Source of the DNA: DAOUEX01 sp034430235
GTDB lineage: Bacteria; Chloroflexota; Anaerolineae; UBA2200
Length of the DNA stretch: 64,000 nucleotides
NCBI GenBank assembly: GCA_964478075.1
Contig: CAYZGO010000002.1
Span: 1-64,000, forward strand
Reading direction: 5' to 3'
Both the position numbers and the translations under genes were made by a program. Shown one piece after another: positions 35,634-45,079 of this stretch. A model generated the notes under the pieces. That model was not told where the DNA came from, did not search any database, and worked only from the letters and a program-made list of their open reading frames with translations. How positions within the stretch are numbered: position 1 is the stretch's first letter; each line of letters begins with the position of its first letter.

Positions 35634-36530
35634 ATGAACTCAGTCACTCGCAATCTAAGGTCCATCTTTAGCAAGGAAGGCAGCCCCCAGAGCAGTCTGT
35701 TCCTCGATGCCATGCGTCGCTTGTTCAGAAACAAGCTGGCGATTACGGGTATGGTCATCATGGGCGTTTTCTTACTCACCGCTGTCTTTGCCCCGCTGAT
35801 TGCACCCTATCATCCCCTCAAGCAGGAGCTCATTATGCGCCGCAGACCCCCCTCGCAGGAGCATTGGTTCGGCCGAGACGATCTGGGGCGGGACATTTTG
35901 AGTCGCATCATTTTTGGCGCTCGATTCTCCCTGCAAGTTGGTGTACTCTCCGTTGGATTTGCTATTGTGATCGGTGCCATTGTTGGCGCTATCGCCAGTT
36001 TCCTGGGTGGGTGGGTAGACAGCATCGTTATGCGTCTGATGGATGTCATGCTCGCCTTCCCCGCGCTGCTGTTGGCCATCGCCATCGTCACCATCCTGGG
36101 GCCGGGGTTGATCAACATGCTCTATGCCATCGGCATTGTCTCCATTCCCGCGTACGCCCGCATCGTGCGCGCTTCGGTGCTGACGGTCAAGGAACAGGAC
36201 TATATCCTGGCAGCCCGTGCCGTCGGAGTACCCCCGACGCGCATGCTCGTTCGTAACGTCCTTCCGAATTGCCTGACCCCGCTTATCGTTCAGGGCACCC
36301 TGGGCATTGGCACCGCCATTCTCGACGCAGCAGGTCTCAGTTTTCTGGGCCTCGGTGCGCAGCCGCCTAAACCAGAATGGGGAGCCATGCTGGGACAAGG
36401 GCGCTACTCCATGTTTACCGCGCCTCACATTGTGGTTTTCCCCGGTGTTGCTATCATGCTGACCGTCCTGGGCTTCAACCTGCTGGGCGATGGGTTGCGG
36501 GACTCCCTGGACCCTAAGCTGAGGGTGTAG
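35634..36530 (+). CDS. Peptide ABC transporter permease (DppC type)
   Basis: A 298-residue permease with the DppC start 'FLDAMRRLFRNKLAITGMV', the 'HWFGRDDLGRDILSRII' motif and the EAA loop 'DYILAARAVGVPPTRML'. The start is ATG 35634, seven bases after 'cgagg'; an upstream frame overlapping dppB is open but has no site. It completes the membrane pair of the peptide importer whose receptor is the permuted LysM protein. Confidence 0.94.
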   Translation: MNSVTRNLRSIFSKEGSPQSSLFLDAMRRLFRNKLAITGMVIMGVFLLTAVFAPLIAPYHPLKQELIMRRRPPSQEHWFGRDDLGRDILSRIIFGARFSLQVGVLSVGFAIVIGAIVGAIASFLGGWVDSIVMRLMDVMLAFPALLLAIAIVTILGPGLINMLYAIGIVSIPAYARIVRASVLTVKEQDYILAARAVGVPPTRMLVRNVLPNCLTPLIVQGTLGIGTAILDAAGLSFLGLGAQPPKPEWGAMLGQGRYSMFTAPHIVVFPGVAIMLTVLGFNLLGDGLRDSLDPKLRV

Positions 36531-36611
36531 TCTCATCATCTGTCAGCACCCTTCGCCAACACGCCTCTCCTACCCTGCAATGACTGCCTGTCGTGCATCC
36601 GGCGAGTGCCT

Positions 36612-36640
36612 TTGCCAAAAGGAACAAGGGCTAGTATAAT
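36612..36640 (+). promoter_or_regulatory. Promoter of the SGNH hydrolase gene (nearly leaderless)
   Basis: TTGCCA (36612-36617), 17-base spacer, TATAAT (36635-36640). The ATG at 36651 is only ten bases after the -10 box, so the transcript would have a leader of about four bases and no ribosome site. Confidence 0.65.
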
Positions 36641-36650
36641 TGCCAAATGT

Positions 36651-37613
36651 ATGGCTACTGTCTTTGTGCTTCTATTGCTCCTCGCCGCAGAACTTTTTCT
36701 CCGTGTGTATCACCGGCACAGGATGAGAAAGGTTCTGCCCACAGAGCTGCGTGCGGAGACTCGGTCACTGACCTGGGACGACGTCAAGGACAAATGCCGC
36801 ATCGTCTGCTTCGGGGATTCCATCACTTTTGGCGAGGATTTGCCCTCGGCACAGGCTTATCCGGCCGTGCTGGCAGATCTGCTGAGGCAGAGGCACGTCA
36901 ACCTTGACGTGGCGGTGATCAACGCTGGCATCCGCGGGCACACTTCTGTGCAGGGGCTGGCCCGCCTGGAGCGCGACGTCCTCTGGTGCAAGCCTCACAT
37001 TGTCCTCATCGCCTTTGGGCTGAACGATGGCAAGCTGGGCTACTGGCCCCTGGACCCCATACGTGAGCGGATGATGTGCGGAGACCCCAGCCTGCGAGGA
37101 CGAGTGGCCGCGCTACTTCGCCGCAGCCACCTGTGGCTGACCTTGCGTGCACGCACTCGACGTCTGCTGCGCAGGCTGGGATGGCACGAGCGGGCAGTAG
37201 AAGTAAGAACAGAGTGCGAGCCACAGCCTCGCGTGTCGCGCCAAGGGTTTGAGATTGCTCAGGAACGCCTGGCCGCCCGCATCCAAAAGAACGGCTGTGC
37301 CGCGCTGTTCTTGATGACTACTACTCCAGTGACTGAAGCATTCAACTCCGAATTGGGACCGATTCAATACAAGCGACAAGTGGCGACTTATGATGAGTAT
37401 AATCGCGTTGTCAGGGACGTCATGGCAAAGCGCGGAAGTTGCTTGGTGGATCTGCACGCCATCTTCACATGTCATACGCAGACGGAACCGGCATCACTAC
37501 TGACCAAGGACGGCGTGCATCTGACACCGGCTGGTGAACGCCTCGTTGCGATGAGCGCCTTGCAGGCCTTAGAGCAAGGCGGCCTGCCTGGGAGCGACCC
37601 ATACTACCTGTGA
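36651..37613 (+). CDS. SGNH/GDSL-family hydrolase
   Basis: A 320-residue membrane-anchored esterase or lipase-like protein. A membrane helix at 1-20 precedes the SGNH domain. Block I 'CFGDSITFGE' holds the catalytic Ser, block II 'NAGIRGHT' a Gly, block III 'AFGLNDG' the Asn, and block V 'DGVHLTPAGERL' the Asp and His. All four are intact. The promoter position argues for the ATG at 36651 rather than TTG 36606. Possible substrates are acylated polysaccharide or lipid; unknown. Confidence 0.88.
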   Translation: MATVFVLLLLLAAELFLRVYHRHRMRKVLPTELRAETRSLTWDDVKDKCRIVCFGDSITFGEDLPSAQAYPAVLADLLRQRHVNLDVAVINAGIRGHTSVQGLARLERDVLWCKPHIVLIAFGLNDGKLGYWPLDPIRERMMCGDPSLRGRVAALLRRSHLWLTLRARTRRLLRRLGWHERAVEVRTECEPQPRVSRQGFEIAQERLAARIQKNGCAALFLMTTTPVTEAFNSELGPIQYKRQVATYDEYNRVVRDVMAKRGSCLVDLHAIFTCHTQTEPASLLTKDGVHLTPAGERLVAMSALQALEQGGLPGSDPYYL

Positions 37614-37644
37614 CTGTGCAGGTGCAAGCTGTGGAGGTAGAACT

Positions 37645-39456
37645 GTGAAAAGGCTCTTGTCCGGCAATGAAGCCGTGGCCTGGGGTGCATGGGAGAGCGG
37701 GGTGCGTGTCGCCGCTGCCTACCCAGGCACGCCGAGTACCGAAATCCTGGAGACTTTTGCCCCCATGCCTGACATCTACGCCGAGTGGACCCCTAACGAG
37801 AAAGTAGCACTCGACGTGGCTGTGGGCGCTGCCTATGCTGGCAGCCGTGCCATGGCGGTCATGAAACACGTCGGTTTGAACGTTGCTGCTGACAGTTACT
37901 TCTATGCGTCCATGACCGGCATGGAAGCCGGCCTGGTCATCGTCAACGCTGATGACCCCTTTATGCACAGTTCTCAGAACGAACAAGACAATCGCCGCTA
38001 CGCCAAGTTTGCCCGCGTGCCGTGCCTGGAACCTTCCGACAGCCAGGAAGCGCGCGACCTGGTGGGTACTGCCTTGGACATCAGCGAGCAGTTCGATACA
38101 CCGGTGCTGCTGCGGCTGACTACGCGCACTTCCCATTCCTACAGCATTGTTGACCTGAAAGGCACACGTCCCCCGCAGTCGCAGGCCGAGAAGCCATCGT
38201 ACCGCATTGACACCGCCAAGTACGTCATGGTGCCCGGCAATGCTCGCCGCCGCCATCCAATTGTCGAGGAGCGAATAGGCAAGCTGGCCGAATACGCGGA
38301 GACGTTCCCTTACAACCGCATGGAACTCAAGGACAGGTCGCTGGGCATCGTGTCCGATGGCGTGGCCTACCAGTATGCACGCCAAGTCTTTCCCGAGGCC
38401 TCAATCTTGAAACTGGGCATGACCTATCCTGTGCCTGCACGGTTGCTGCGCCAGTTCGCCTCCCAGGTAAAGCGATTGATCGTTATCGAAGAGCTGGATC
38501 CGTTCATTGAGGAAGAGATTCGTTTGCTAGGCATCCCGGTAGAAGGAAAGAGCATCTTCCCCATTTGTGGAGAACTTGATCAGCAGATCGTGCGGGAGTG
38601 TGCTATTGAGGCCGGGCTGCTGCCCTCTTCCGCGCGCGTTCCAGTGGCCCAACCCGATAAGGGGCTGCTGCCGCCGCGTCCACCTATCCTTTGCCCAGGC
38701 TGCCCACATCGCGGCGTGTTCTACGTAACGAACAAGCTCAAACTGGTAGTCAACGGTGACATTGGTTGTTACACACTGGCCTTCTTGCCACCCCTGGGGG
38801 CTCTGCATACGTGTGGCTGTATGGGAGGGAGCATCGGCGTAGCCCATGGCGTGGCCAAAGCAGGCATCGCTGAGCGCAACGTGGCAGTTATCGGTGACTC
38901 CACGTTTTTCCACACAGGCATACCGGCATTGCTCAACGTGGCATACAACCGGAGTAATACGATCACCATCATCCTCGACAACCGTACCACAGCCATGACC
39001 GGGCGTCAGGAGAATCCTGGCACTGGCCGCACTTTGCAAGGCTCAGAGACAGTGCAGGTGGAATTTGAGGCCCTGGCCCGAGCAATGGGCATTCAACGGG
39101 TGCATACCGTGGACCCCTACAATCTGAAGGAAGTGGAAGCTGCGCTCGGAGATTGCCTTGCTGCAGATGAGCCTGCGGTGATCATTGCCCGCCGTGAGTG
39201 TGCGCTTATGCCTGAGGCGAGAAAGACCTGGCTGCCACTGCGCGTGGACGAAGAGCGCTGCAATGGATGCGGCCTTTGCTTCCGCGTGGGCTGCCCGGCA
39301 ATAGTCAAGAGCGATGTGCTGGACGCTAAGACTGGCAAGCCCAAAGCACGTATTGATCCGCTGTTGTGCATAGGGTGCGAGATCTGTGCCCAGGTATGCG
39401 CACGCCAGGCAATTCTGTTCCGCGCGCAGCTTGCTGAGGAAGAAGGGGGAGCATAG
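37645..39456 (+). CDS. iorA: Indolepyruvate:ferredoxin oxidoreductase, alpha subunit
   Basis: A 603-residue TPP-dependent subunit that oxidatively decarboxylates aryl pyruvates to aryl-acetyl-CoA with ferredoxin. N-terminal 'RLLSGNEAVAWGAWESGV' and 'AAYPGTPSTEI' are typical. The TPP-binding region carries 'ILCPGCPHRG' and 'VNGDIGCYTLAFLPPL', and the C-terminus has two 4Fe-4S motifs ('CNGCGLCFRVGC', 'CIGCEICAQVC'). The beta subunit gene starts three bases after it. It implies aromatic amino-acid fermentation in an anaerobe. Confidence 0.95.
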   Translation: MKRLLSGNEAVAWGAWESGVRVAAAYPGTPSTEILETFAPMPDIYAEWTPNEKVALDVAVGAAYAGSRAMAVMKHVGLNVAADSYFYASMTGMEAGLVIVNADDPFMHSSQNEQDNRRYAKFARVPCLEPSDSQEARDLVGTALDISEQFDTPVLLRLTTRTSHSYSIVDLKGTRPPQSQAEKPSYRIDTAKYVMVPGNARRRHPIVEERIGKLAEYAETFPYNRMELKDRSLGIVSDGVAYQYARQVFPEASILKLGMTYPVPARLLRQFASQVKRLIVIEELDPFIEEEIRLLGIPVEGKSIFPICGELDQQIVRECAIEAGLLPSSARVPVAQPDKGLLPPRPPILCPGCPHRGVFYVTNKLKLVVNGDIGCYTLAFLPPLGALHTCGCMGGSIGVAHGVAKAGIAERNVAVIGDSTFFHTGIPALLNVAYNRSNTITIILDNRTTAMTGRQENPGTGRTLQGSETVQVEFEALARAMGIQRVHTVDPYNLKEVEAALGDCLAADEPAVIIARRECALMPEARKTWLPLRVDEERCNGCGLCFRVGCPAIVKSDVLDAKTGKPKARIDPLLCIGCEICAQVCARQAILFRAQLAEEEGGA

Positions 39457-39459
39457 ACA

Positions 39460-40074
39460 ATGCTCAAAGTTGATTTTCTGCTTGCCGGGGTAGGAGGACA
39501 GGGTACCATTCTCGCCAGTGATGTGTTGGCCGCTGTCGGCCTGCACACGGGCCACGACGTGAAGAAATCCGAAGTGCACGGCATGGCTCAGCGCGGAGGA
39601 AGCGTAACCAGTCACGTGCGCTGGGGCGACAAGGTCTACTCTCCCCTTGTCGGACGTGGTGAAGCTGACTTCTTTCTGGCCTTTGAGAAACTGGAGGCTT
39701 TGCGGCACATCGAGATGCTGCGTCCGGGGGGAATTGTGCTGGTCAACGACTATACCATCCCCCCTCTATCAGTGAGTTCTGGCAGTGATGAGTACCCCGA
39801 TGACGAACGCATTAGGGCCATTCTAGGTGCTGTAACACCAAACTACTACCTGGTGCCTGGCACCACCCTGGCAGAGGAGCTTGGCAACGCACGGGTGAAT
39901 AACATAGTGATCCTGGGCGCCCTGTCGCACTTCCTCGCAGACGTACCGCCGGAAGCTTGGCTGGAGGCCATTCGAGGGCGCGTGCCATCCAGGTTTCTAG
40001 ATCTGAACCAACAGGCATTCCTGGCCGGCAAGGAGACTATGGACAAGTTGCACACTGCTCGAAATTGCGGGTAG
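39460..40074 (+). CDS. iorB: Indolepyruvate:ferredoxin oxidoreductase, beta subunit
   Basis: A 204-residue gamma-type pyruvate-ferredoxin oxidoreductase domain. 'FLLAGVGGQGTILASDVLA' is the typical nucleotide-binding start, followed by 'KKSEVHGMAQRGGSVTSHVRWG', a family signature. It partners IorA in the cytoplasm. Normal length. The ribosome site 'ggaagaaggggga' overlaps the end of iorA. Confidence 0.95.
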   Translation: MLKVDFLLAGVGGQGTILASDVLAAVGLHTGHDVKKSEVHGMAQRGGSVTSHVRWGDKVYSPLVGRGEADFFLAFEKLEALRHIEMLRPGGIVLVNDYTIPPLSVSSGSDEYPDDERIRAILGAVTPNYYLVPGTTLAEELGNARVNNIVILGALSHFLADVPPEAWLEAIRGRVPSRFLDLNQQAFLAGKETMDKLHTARNCG

Positions 40075-40162
40075 GAGGTTCCAAGCAGGATGCGCGGTAG
40101 ATGGGCCGCACGCAGGTGGCTTAGAGCAACAACACAAGCCATGACCCACAAGGCACTCGACC

Positions 40163-41773
40163 GTGACTAAGTACATCTTTGTCACTGGTGGTGTGGTCAG
40201 TTCTGTAGGCAAAGGCGTTACGGCTGCTTCCCTCGGTCGTCTGCTCAAGAGCCGGGGTGTGTCCGTATCCATCCAGAAGCTAGACCCCTACATCAACGTG
40301 GATCCAGGCACACTTAGCCCCTACCAACATGGTGAAGTGTTTGTCCTGGAAGACGGCAGCGAGACCGACCTCGACCTTGGCCACTATGAGCGTTTTATAG
40401 ACGAAAACCTGACCGCAGCGAGCAATGTGACCACAGGGCAGGTGTATTCGGAGGTGATCGCCAAGGAGCGCCGTGGCGATTTTTTGGGAGGGACTATCCA
40501 AGTCATCCCGCACATCACCAACGAGATCAAGCATTGTATTGGGCGCGTCGCCGCGGAAAGCAAGGCCGAGGTGGTTATCGTCGAGGTGGGAGGCACGGTC
40601 GGTGACATTGAGGGCCTGCCCTTCTTGGAAGCCATCCGCCAGATGCGAAAGGACGTAGGGCGGGAGAATGTGCTGTACGTGCACGTCACTTACGTGCCCT
40701 ACATCAGCACAACTGGCGAATTGAAGAGCAAGCCCACGCAGCACTCTGTGATCCAATTGCGCAGTGTTGGCATCCAGCCGGACGTTATCGTCTGCCGCTC
40801 TGATTACCCCATCAACGAGGCGCTGAAGGACAAAATCGTCCTCTTTTGCGATGTTGAAAAGCGAGCAGTAATCCCCCTGGTCACGGCCGACAACATCTAC
40901 AAAGTACCTCTGATCCTTGAAGAGGCAGGCCTCGGTCAATTCATCAGCGAACGCTTGTCACTGCGGCAAGGGAAGCCAGACTTGGTATCTTGGCGACAAC
41001 TGGTTGCAGAGATCGAGCGACCCAAACCAGAAATATGCATCGGTGTGGTTGGCAAGTACATTACCCTTCTGGACGCCTACATCAGCGTTCGTGAAGCTCT
41101 GCTCCATGCTGCGCTCATGCACGAACGCAACTTGCAGATCGAGTGGATCAGTTCAGAGGAGCTCGAAAAGGGCGGAGAGCTGGATCGCCTGGACAGCGTA
41201 GCGGGCGTCGTGGTACCTGGCGGCTTCGGCTATCGAGGCATCGAGGGCAAGATTGTGGCAGCGCGCTATGCCCGCGAGCACAAAAAGCCCTACCTTGGAT
41301 TATGTCTGGGCATGCAGGTCATGGTCATCGAACTGGCACGCCATACCCTGGGCAGCGATGAACCCAACAGCACGGAGTTCGATATCTCCACCGAGTACCC
41401 GGTCATTGACCTGCTGCCAGAGCAGCGGGCCATTTCAGACGTAGGCGGCACCATGCGCCTCGGCGTCTATCCCTGCCAGATGGTGCCTGGTACCAGGGCC
41501 GCCGCCGCGTACGGACAGCAGCGACTCGTCCACGAACGCCACCGCCACCGTTTCGAGTTGAACAACCAATATCGGGATTTATTGGCCAGCGCAGGGATGG
41601 TATTCAGCGGCCTCTCGCCAGATGGCCGCTTGGTGGAGATCACAGAATTGCACGACCACCCCTGGATGGTGGGATGCCAGTTTCATCCAGAATTCAAGTC
41701 CAGGCCAGGCAAACCACATCCTCTGTTCAGTGCCTTTGTCAAGGCAGCGATCGAGTTCGCCGCCGGCTCCTGA
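40163..41773 (+). CDS. pyrG: CTP synthase
   Basis: A 536-residue enzyme converting UTP to CTP with glutamine as nitrogen donor. The synthetase P-loop is '[20 protein letters not shown]'. The UTP/feedback region follows ('[10 protein letters not shown]', '[14 protein letters not shown]'). The glutaminase domain has the nucleophile in '[10 protein letters not shown]' and the His-Glu pair in 'HPEFKSRP'. GTG start. All catalytic residues are in place. The last 50 bases before the transaldolase gene hold no terminator. Confidence 0.97.
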   Translation: MTKYIFVTGGVVSSVGKGVTAASLGRLLKSRGVSVSIQKLDPYINVDPGTLSPYQHGEVFVLEDGSETDLDLGHYERFIDENLTAASNVTTGQVYSEVIAKERRGDFLGGTIQVIPHITNEIKHCIGRVAAESKAEVVIVEVGGTVGDIEGLPFLEAIRQMRKDVGRENVLYVHVTYVPYISTTGELKSKPTQHSVIQLRSVGIQPDVIVCRSDYPINEALKDKIVLFCDVEKRAVIPLVTADNIYKVPLILEEAGLGQFISERLSLRQGKPDLVSWRQLVAEIERPKPEICIGVVGKYITLLDAYISVREALLHAALMHERNLQIEWISSEELEKGGELDRLDSVAGVVVPGGFGYRGIEGKIVAARYAREHKKPYLGLCLGMQVMVIELARHTLGSDEPNSTEFDISTEYPVIDLLPEQRAISDVGGTMRLGVYPCQMVPGTRAAAAYGQQRLVHERHRHRFELNNQYRDLLASAGMVFSGLSPDGRLVEITELHDHPWMVGCQFHPEFKSRPGKPHPLFSAFVKAAIEFAAGS

Positions 41774-41824
41774 CCTGAAGAAATCACACTGTTCAGCAGA
41801 AAACGAACAAGGAGGAGATTGAAC

Positions 41825-42565
41825 ATGGACATATTTCTTGACACAGCCAAACTTGACGAAATCCGCGAAGTGGTCAAAATGGGGCTTATCAGCGGCGTGA
41901 CCACCAATCCCAGCTTGATGATGCGGGCGGGACGCGGAGACTACAAAGAAGTCACGCGCGAAATCTGCTACCTGGTACAGAATCGCATCAGTGCCGAAGT
42001 CGTGAGCACCGATTCTGAAGGAATGCTGGCCGAGGCAAAGGAGATCGCAACCTGGTCACCGCACGTTGTGGTAAAGATCCCCACCATTGCTGCCGGGTTA
42101 GAAGCCATGAAGATGGTCAGCCAGGAGGAAGTAGACCTGGATCGGCTGTGCCAAGGGTGTCCCTGGTTTGGCAAGTGCGACACTGACATTGATCTGGCAC
42201 GCGACCTGGCTGCCTCATGGGGCATTCGCATCAATGCTACACTTGTCTTCTCGGCGAATCAGGCACTCTTCGCCGCCACTGCTGGCGCCAGCTTTGTTTC
42301 GCCCTTTATCGGCAGGCTCGATGACATTGGCCACGATGGGATGCAGGTGCTAGCGGATATGGTCGAGATCTTTGAGAATTATGGCATCGAAGCCCAGGTC
42401 ATTGCTGCCAGCATTCGGCATCCCCTGCACATCACGCAGGCTGCACTGGCTGGTGCAGACATCGCCACCGTACCCTACGCCGTGCTGATGAAGGCACTCA
42501 AGCATCCGTTGACCGACATTGGGGTGGAACGCTTCCTGGCTGACTGGGCCAAAGTCAAGAAGTAG
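41825..42565 (+). CDS. Transaldolase-like protein (FSA/TalC group) with Cys-rich insert
   Basis: A 246-residue class I aldolase. 'MDIFLDTAKLDEIREVVKM' and 'GVTTNPSLM' are typical, and the Schiff-base Lys lies in 'VVVKIPTIAAGLEAMK'. Family members are about 215 residues; here about 30 extra residues follow the Lys strand (about 98-130), including three cysteines in 'CQGCPWFGKC', suggesting a metal or redox site. 'aaggaggag' precedes the ATG at 41825. The substrate (fructose 6-phosphate, sedoheptulose 7-phosphate or a one-carbon aldehyde) is unknown. It leads the aldolase/Fae block. Confidence 0.92.
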   Translation: MDIFLDTAKLDEIREVVKMGLISGVTTNPSLMMRAGRGDYKEVTREICYLVQNRISAEVVSTDSEGMLAEAKEIATWSPHVVVKIPTIAAGLEAMKMVSQEEVDLDRLCQGCPWFGKCDTDIDLARDLAASWGIRINATLVFSANQALFAATAGASFVSPFIGRLDDIGHDGMQVLADMVEIFENYGIEAQVIAASIRHPLHITQAALAGADIATVPYAVLMKALKHPLTDIGVERFLADWAKVKK

Positions 42566-42568
42566 CGT

Positions 42569-42587
42569 GGCGGGACGATGTCCCGCC
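42569..42587 (+). terminator. Hairpin after the transaldolase-like gene
   Basis: A perfect 8-base-pair stem: ggcgggac (42569-42576) and gtcccgcc (42580-42587). There is no U-run, so partial attenuation or mRNA processing is more likely than full termination. Confidence 0.5.
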
Positions 42588-42664
42588 ATAGTAATGGTAT
42601 AAGGCAGCGACAAGGAACTATCAATGCGGATGGTGCTTAGCATATTCCAAAGGAGGGACAAACA

Positions 42665-43615
42665 ATGGAACTGGATCGAGTATCTGCAGCTATGGAAAAG
42701 GTTGGTATTCCTGGACGTGATGCGTACGATCTACCGACGAGCAGCAAACGCTTTCCCGATGGAGCCTGGTACCGCGTAGAGATCTCCGGCGTGGAAAGAC
42801 CTGAGGTCATGGAAGCCGTCATTGACGAGTCTGAGAAACGCAAGATCCCCGTGCACCGCGCCATCTCAGTGGTCATGGGAGCCACCCTCTTGGACAAGGC
42901 GGAGCTTAAGGACTTTGCGCAGATGGCGGCCGATGCCAAGATAGAGGTCATCCTCACCCCGGGCCCTCGTTCCTCCTGGGACGTGGGGCGACAGCTCGTC
43001 ACCCCCGAGGGCGGCCTATCCGGCCTGCGCCATCGTGGCTCTGACCAACTACGCCAGGTCATCGCCGATATTATGCGCGCCATTGACATCGGCTTCCGTG
43101 GCTTCCTGGTCATTGATGAGGGGCTATTGTGGCTGCTGAATGAGATGAAGAAGAACGGCGACATCCCAGAGGACGTGGTCTTCAAGGTCTCCATCTATGC
43201 CGGCCACGCCAACGCCGCTGGCTGCAAGGTTCTAGAATCCCTGGGGGCGGCGTCAATCAACCCTGTGGCCGATCTCTCTCTGCCCCAGTTTGCCTCCATC
43301 CGCCAGGCCATTGATATCCCCTTGGACTTGCACATCATCCTCACTGAGTCCTTCGGTGGCTACATTCGTATCTACGAAGGCGCGGACATGGCGCGCACCT
43401 GCGCCCCGTGTTACTTCAAGATCGAGCCTGGGCCGGCATGCGCAGCGGGACCGGCAGCCCTGTACAAGCCCTGGATAAGCACCCAGATGCTCGCCGATTG
43501 GGCCCGCGTGAAGGTTAAATACGCCCAAATCATCCACGAGGTAATACAGGAGAATTTTCCTGAGGCCAAGCTCTCAGGAATTGGTCCAGCGGACCTAGCT
43601 ATCCCCAGGCCCTGA
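42665..43615 (+). CDS. TIM-barrel protein, possibly U32-like
   Basis: A 316-residue soluble protein without recognised catalytic motif. The alternation of short strands and helices ('IEVILTPGP', 'GFRGFLVIDEG', 'VVFKVSIYAGHANAAG', 'LDLHIIL') suggests a TIM barrel. The part 'GAASINPVADLSLPQFASIR' resembles the U32 peptidase-like proteins, but identity is weak. 'aaaggaggg' precedes the ATG. It lies between the transaldolase-like gene and the two aldolase-Fae fusions, so a role in the same pathway is likely. Confidence 0.7.
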   Translation: MELDRVSAAMEKVGIPGRDAYDLPTSSKRFPDGAWYRVEISGVERPEVMEAVIDESEKRKIPVHRAISVVMGATLLDKAELKDFAQMAADAKIEVILTPGPRSSWDVGRQLVTPEGGLSGLRHRGSDQLRQVIADIMRAIDIGFRGFLVIDEGLLWLLNEMKKNGDIPEDVVFKVSIYAGHANAAGCKVLESLGAASINPVADLSLPQFASIRQAIDIPLDLHIILTESFGGYIRIYEGADMARTCAPCYFKIEPGPACAAGPAALYKPWISTQMLADWARVKVKYAQIIHEVIQENFPEAKLSGIGPADLAIPRP

Positions 43616-43648
43616 GTCAACATAAAGTTTCTCAAAGGAGAGAACACG

Positions 43649-45076
43649 GTGAAAAACCTTGCTTTCCAAGCGCGCGGTGTGCTGCCAGCGCTGGTGACGC
43701 CCTTCACTGCTGACGAGGCGATAGATGAACCTGGCCTCCGTGGATTGGTGCAGTACGTCTTGCCTCACGTAGATGGCCTGGTTCCCTGCGGCACGACGGG
43801 CGAATTCATCTACCTCACAGCGGATGAGCAGAGACAAGTCATCGAAATTGTGATAGACGAAGTGGCTGGCCGCGTACCAGTGGTCGCCGGCGCGTGCGCT
43901 CCCTCGACGAGGCAAGCCGTGCAGTTGGCACGCGCAGCCCAGGAAGCAGGAGCCAGCGGCTGTCTGGTCGTCACACCGTACTTTTTGCACCCGTCTGACA
44001 AAGGTATCTACCAGCACTTTTACGAGGTGGCAAGCGCGGTTGACATCCCCATCATACTGTACAACATCCCCCAGGTGGTTGATGCCTACCTGCCTCGCAC
44101 CGTCGTGGAAGATCTGGCTGACATTCCCAACATCGTCGCGCTGAAGGACTCCTCCGGCAATCTCACGTATACGATGGAAGTATTGGAGATGACGGATGGG
44201 CGGCTCGATGTGCTCATTGGGCACGACGAGGTGGTTCTGCCAGCTCTGGCTGGCGGCTGCAGCGGCATGATCTTGGCCAGCGCCCAGGTCTTCCCCGAAA
44301 TATGGCAGGGGGTCTATTCCGCCGTACAGACAGGCGACATGGATACTGCTCGCGCACTGCAATCCAGCGTGCAGAAGCTGGCGCGCATATTCTGCCGACA
44401 CGGCGGCGGGGTGGCGGTCAAAGCAGCGCTGAACATGATGGGCGTCAAGGTTGGCAAGCCACGCAGGCCCCTCCGCGGGCAGGGCGGCGTGCTGATCAAC
44501 GAAGTGAGAGCAGAGATACGCCTGGAGTTGGAGAAACTGGGCAAGATAGCCAAGCCAGTTGTGAAACTCCCTGTCCGGGAAGAGCCCCTGGTCGAGAGGT
44601 TTGCCTCCCTGGGCCTGCCTGTTGAGGTCCTGCAGTCGAATAGCGTCCGGCTGGGCACGGCGGTAGCTGGCGATGGTGCAGAAAAGGTGCAACTTGACCT
44701 GGTGGCAGGCCCCAAGGATGGCCCTGTCGGCGAGTCCTACGCACTGCAGCTCACGTACCCGCGCCATGGTCACGAGGCCTTGACGGCCATTCTGGAACCA
44801 AACCTTACTGTGCGGCCCGCCACGCTCATTATACCTACTGTTAAGCTCAAGAACCTGCGACAGGCCAACATGATCTACGGGCCAACGCAAGCTGCTGTGG
44901 GTAAGGCCATCGTAGACGGCCTTGCCTCGGGTCTCATCCCACAGCCAGCGTTCAAGGACGAAGTCATGATGGTGCAGGTCACCATCCATCCACAAGCGCT
45001 GAACCGCCACAGACTCTACTGCAATGCCTGCCGCGCTATGGGCGAGGCATTGCAGAATGCATACACTGGAGAGTGA
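43649..45076 (+). CDS. DHDPS-type aldolase fused to a Fae-like domain (copy 1)
   Basis: A 475-residue fusion. Residues ~8-300 form a dihydrodipicolinate-synthase/N-acetylneuraminate-lyase-type class I aldolase: 'CGTTGEFIYLT', Tyr138 in 'LYNIPQ' and Schiff-base Lys166 in 'VALKDSSG'. Residues ~330-475 match formaldehyde-activating enzyme (Fae), which joins formaldehyde to tetrahydromethanopterin: 'LVAGPKDGPVG', 'LTAILEPNLTVRPATLIIP', 'QANMIYGPTQAAVGKAI', 'VQVTIHP'. The catalytic His of Fae ('AHIDL' in Methylorubrum) is Gln348 here ('VQLDL'), so this Fae half is probably inactive or binds ligand only. Four bases separate it from copy 2. Fae-Hps fusions are known in archaea; I know of no Fae-DHDPS fusion. 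Confidence 0.9.
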   Translation: MKNLAFQARGVLPALVTPFTADEAIDEPGLRGLVQYVLPHVDGLVPCGTTGEFIYLTADEQRQVIEIVIDEVAGRVPVVAGACAPSTRQAVQLARAAQEAGASGCLVVTPYFLHPSDKGIYQHFYEVASAVDIPIILYNIPQVVDAYLPRTVVEDLADIPNIVALKDSSGNLTYTMEVLEMTDGRLDVLIGHDEVVLPALAGGCSGMILASAQVFPEIWQGVYSAVQTGDMDTARALQSSVQKLARIFCRHGGGVAVKAALNMMGVKVGKPRRPLRGQGGVLINEVRAEIRLELEKLGKIAKPVVKLPVREEPLVERFASLGLPVEVLQSNSVRLGTAVAGDGAEKVQLDLVAGPKDGPVGESYALQLTYPRHGHEALTAILEPNLTVRPATLIIPTVKLKNLRQANMIYGPTQAAVGKAIVDGLASGLIPQPAFKDEVMMVQVTIHPQALNRHRLYCNACRAMGEALQNAYTGE

Positions 45077-45079
45077 GAC

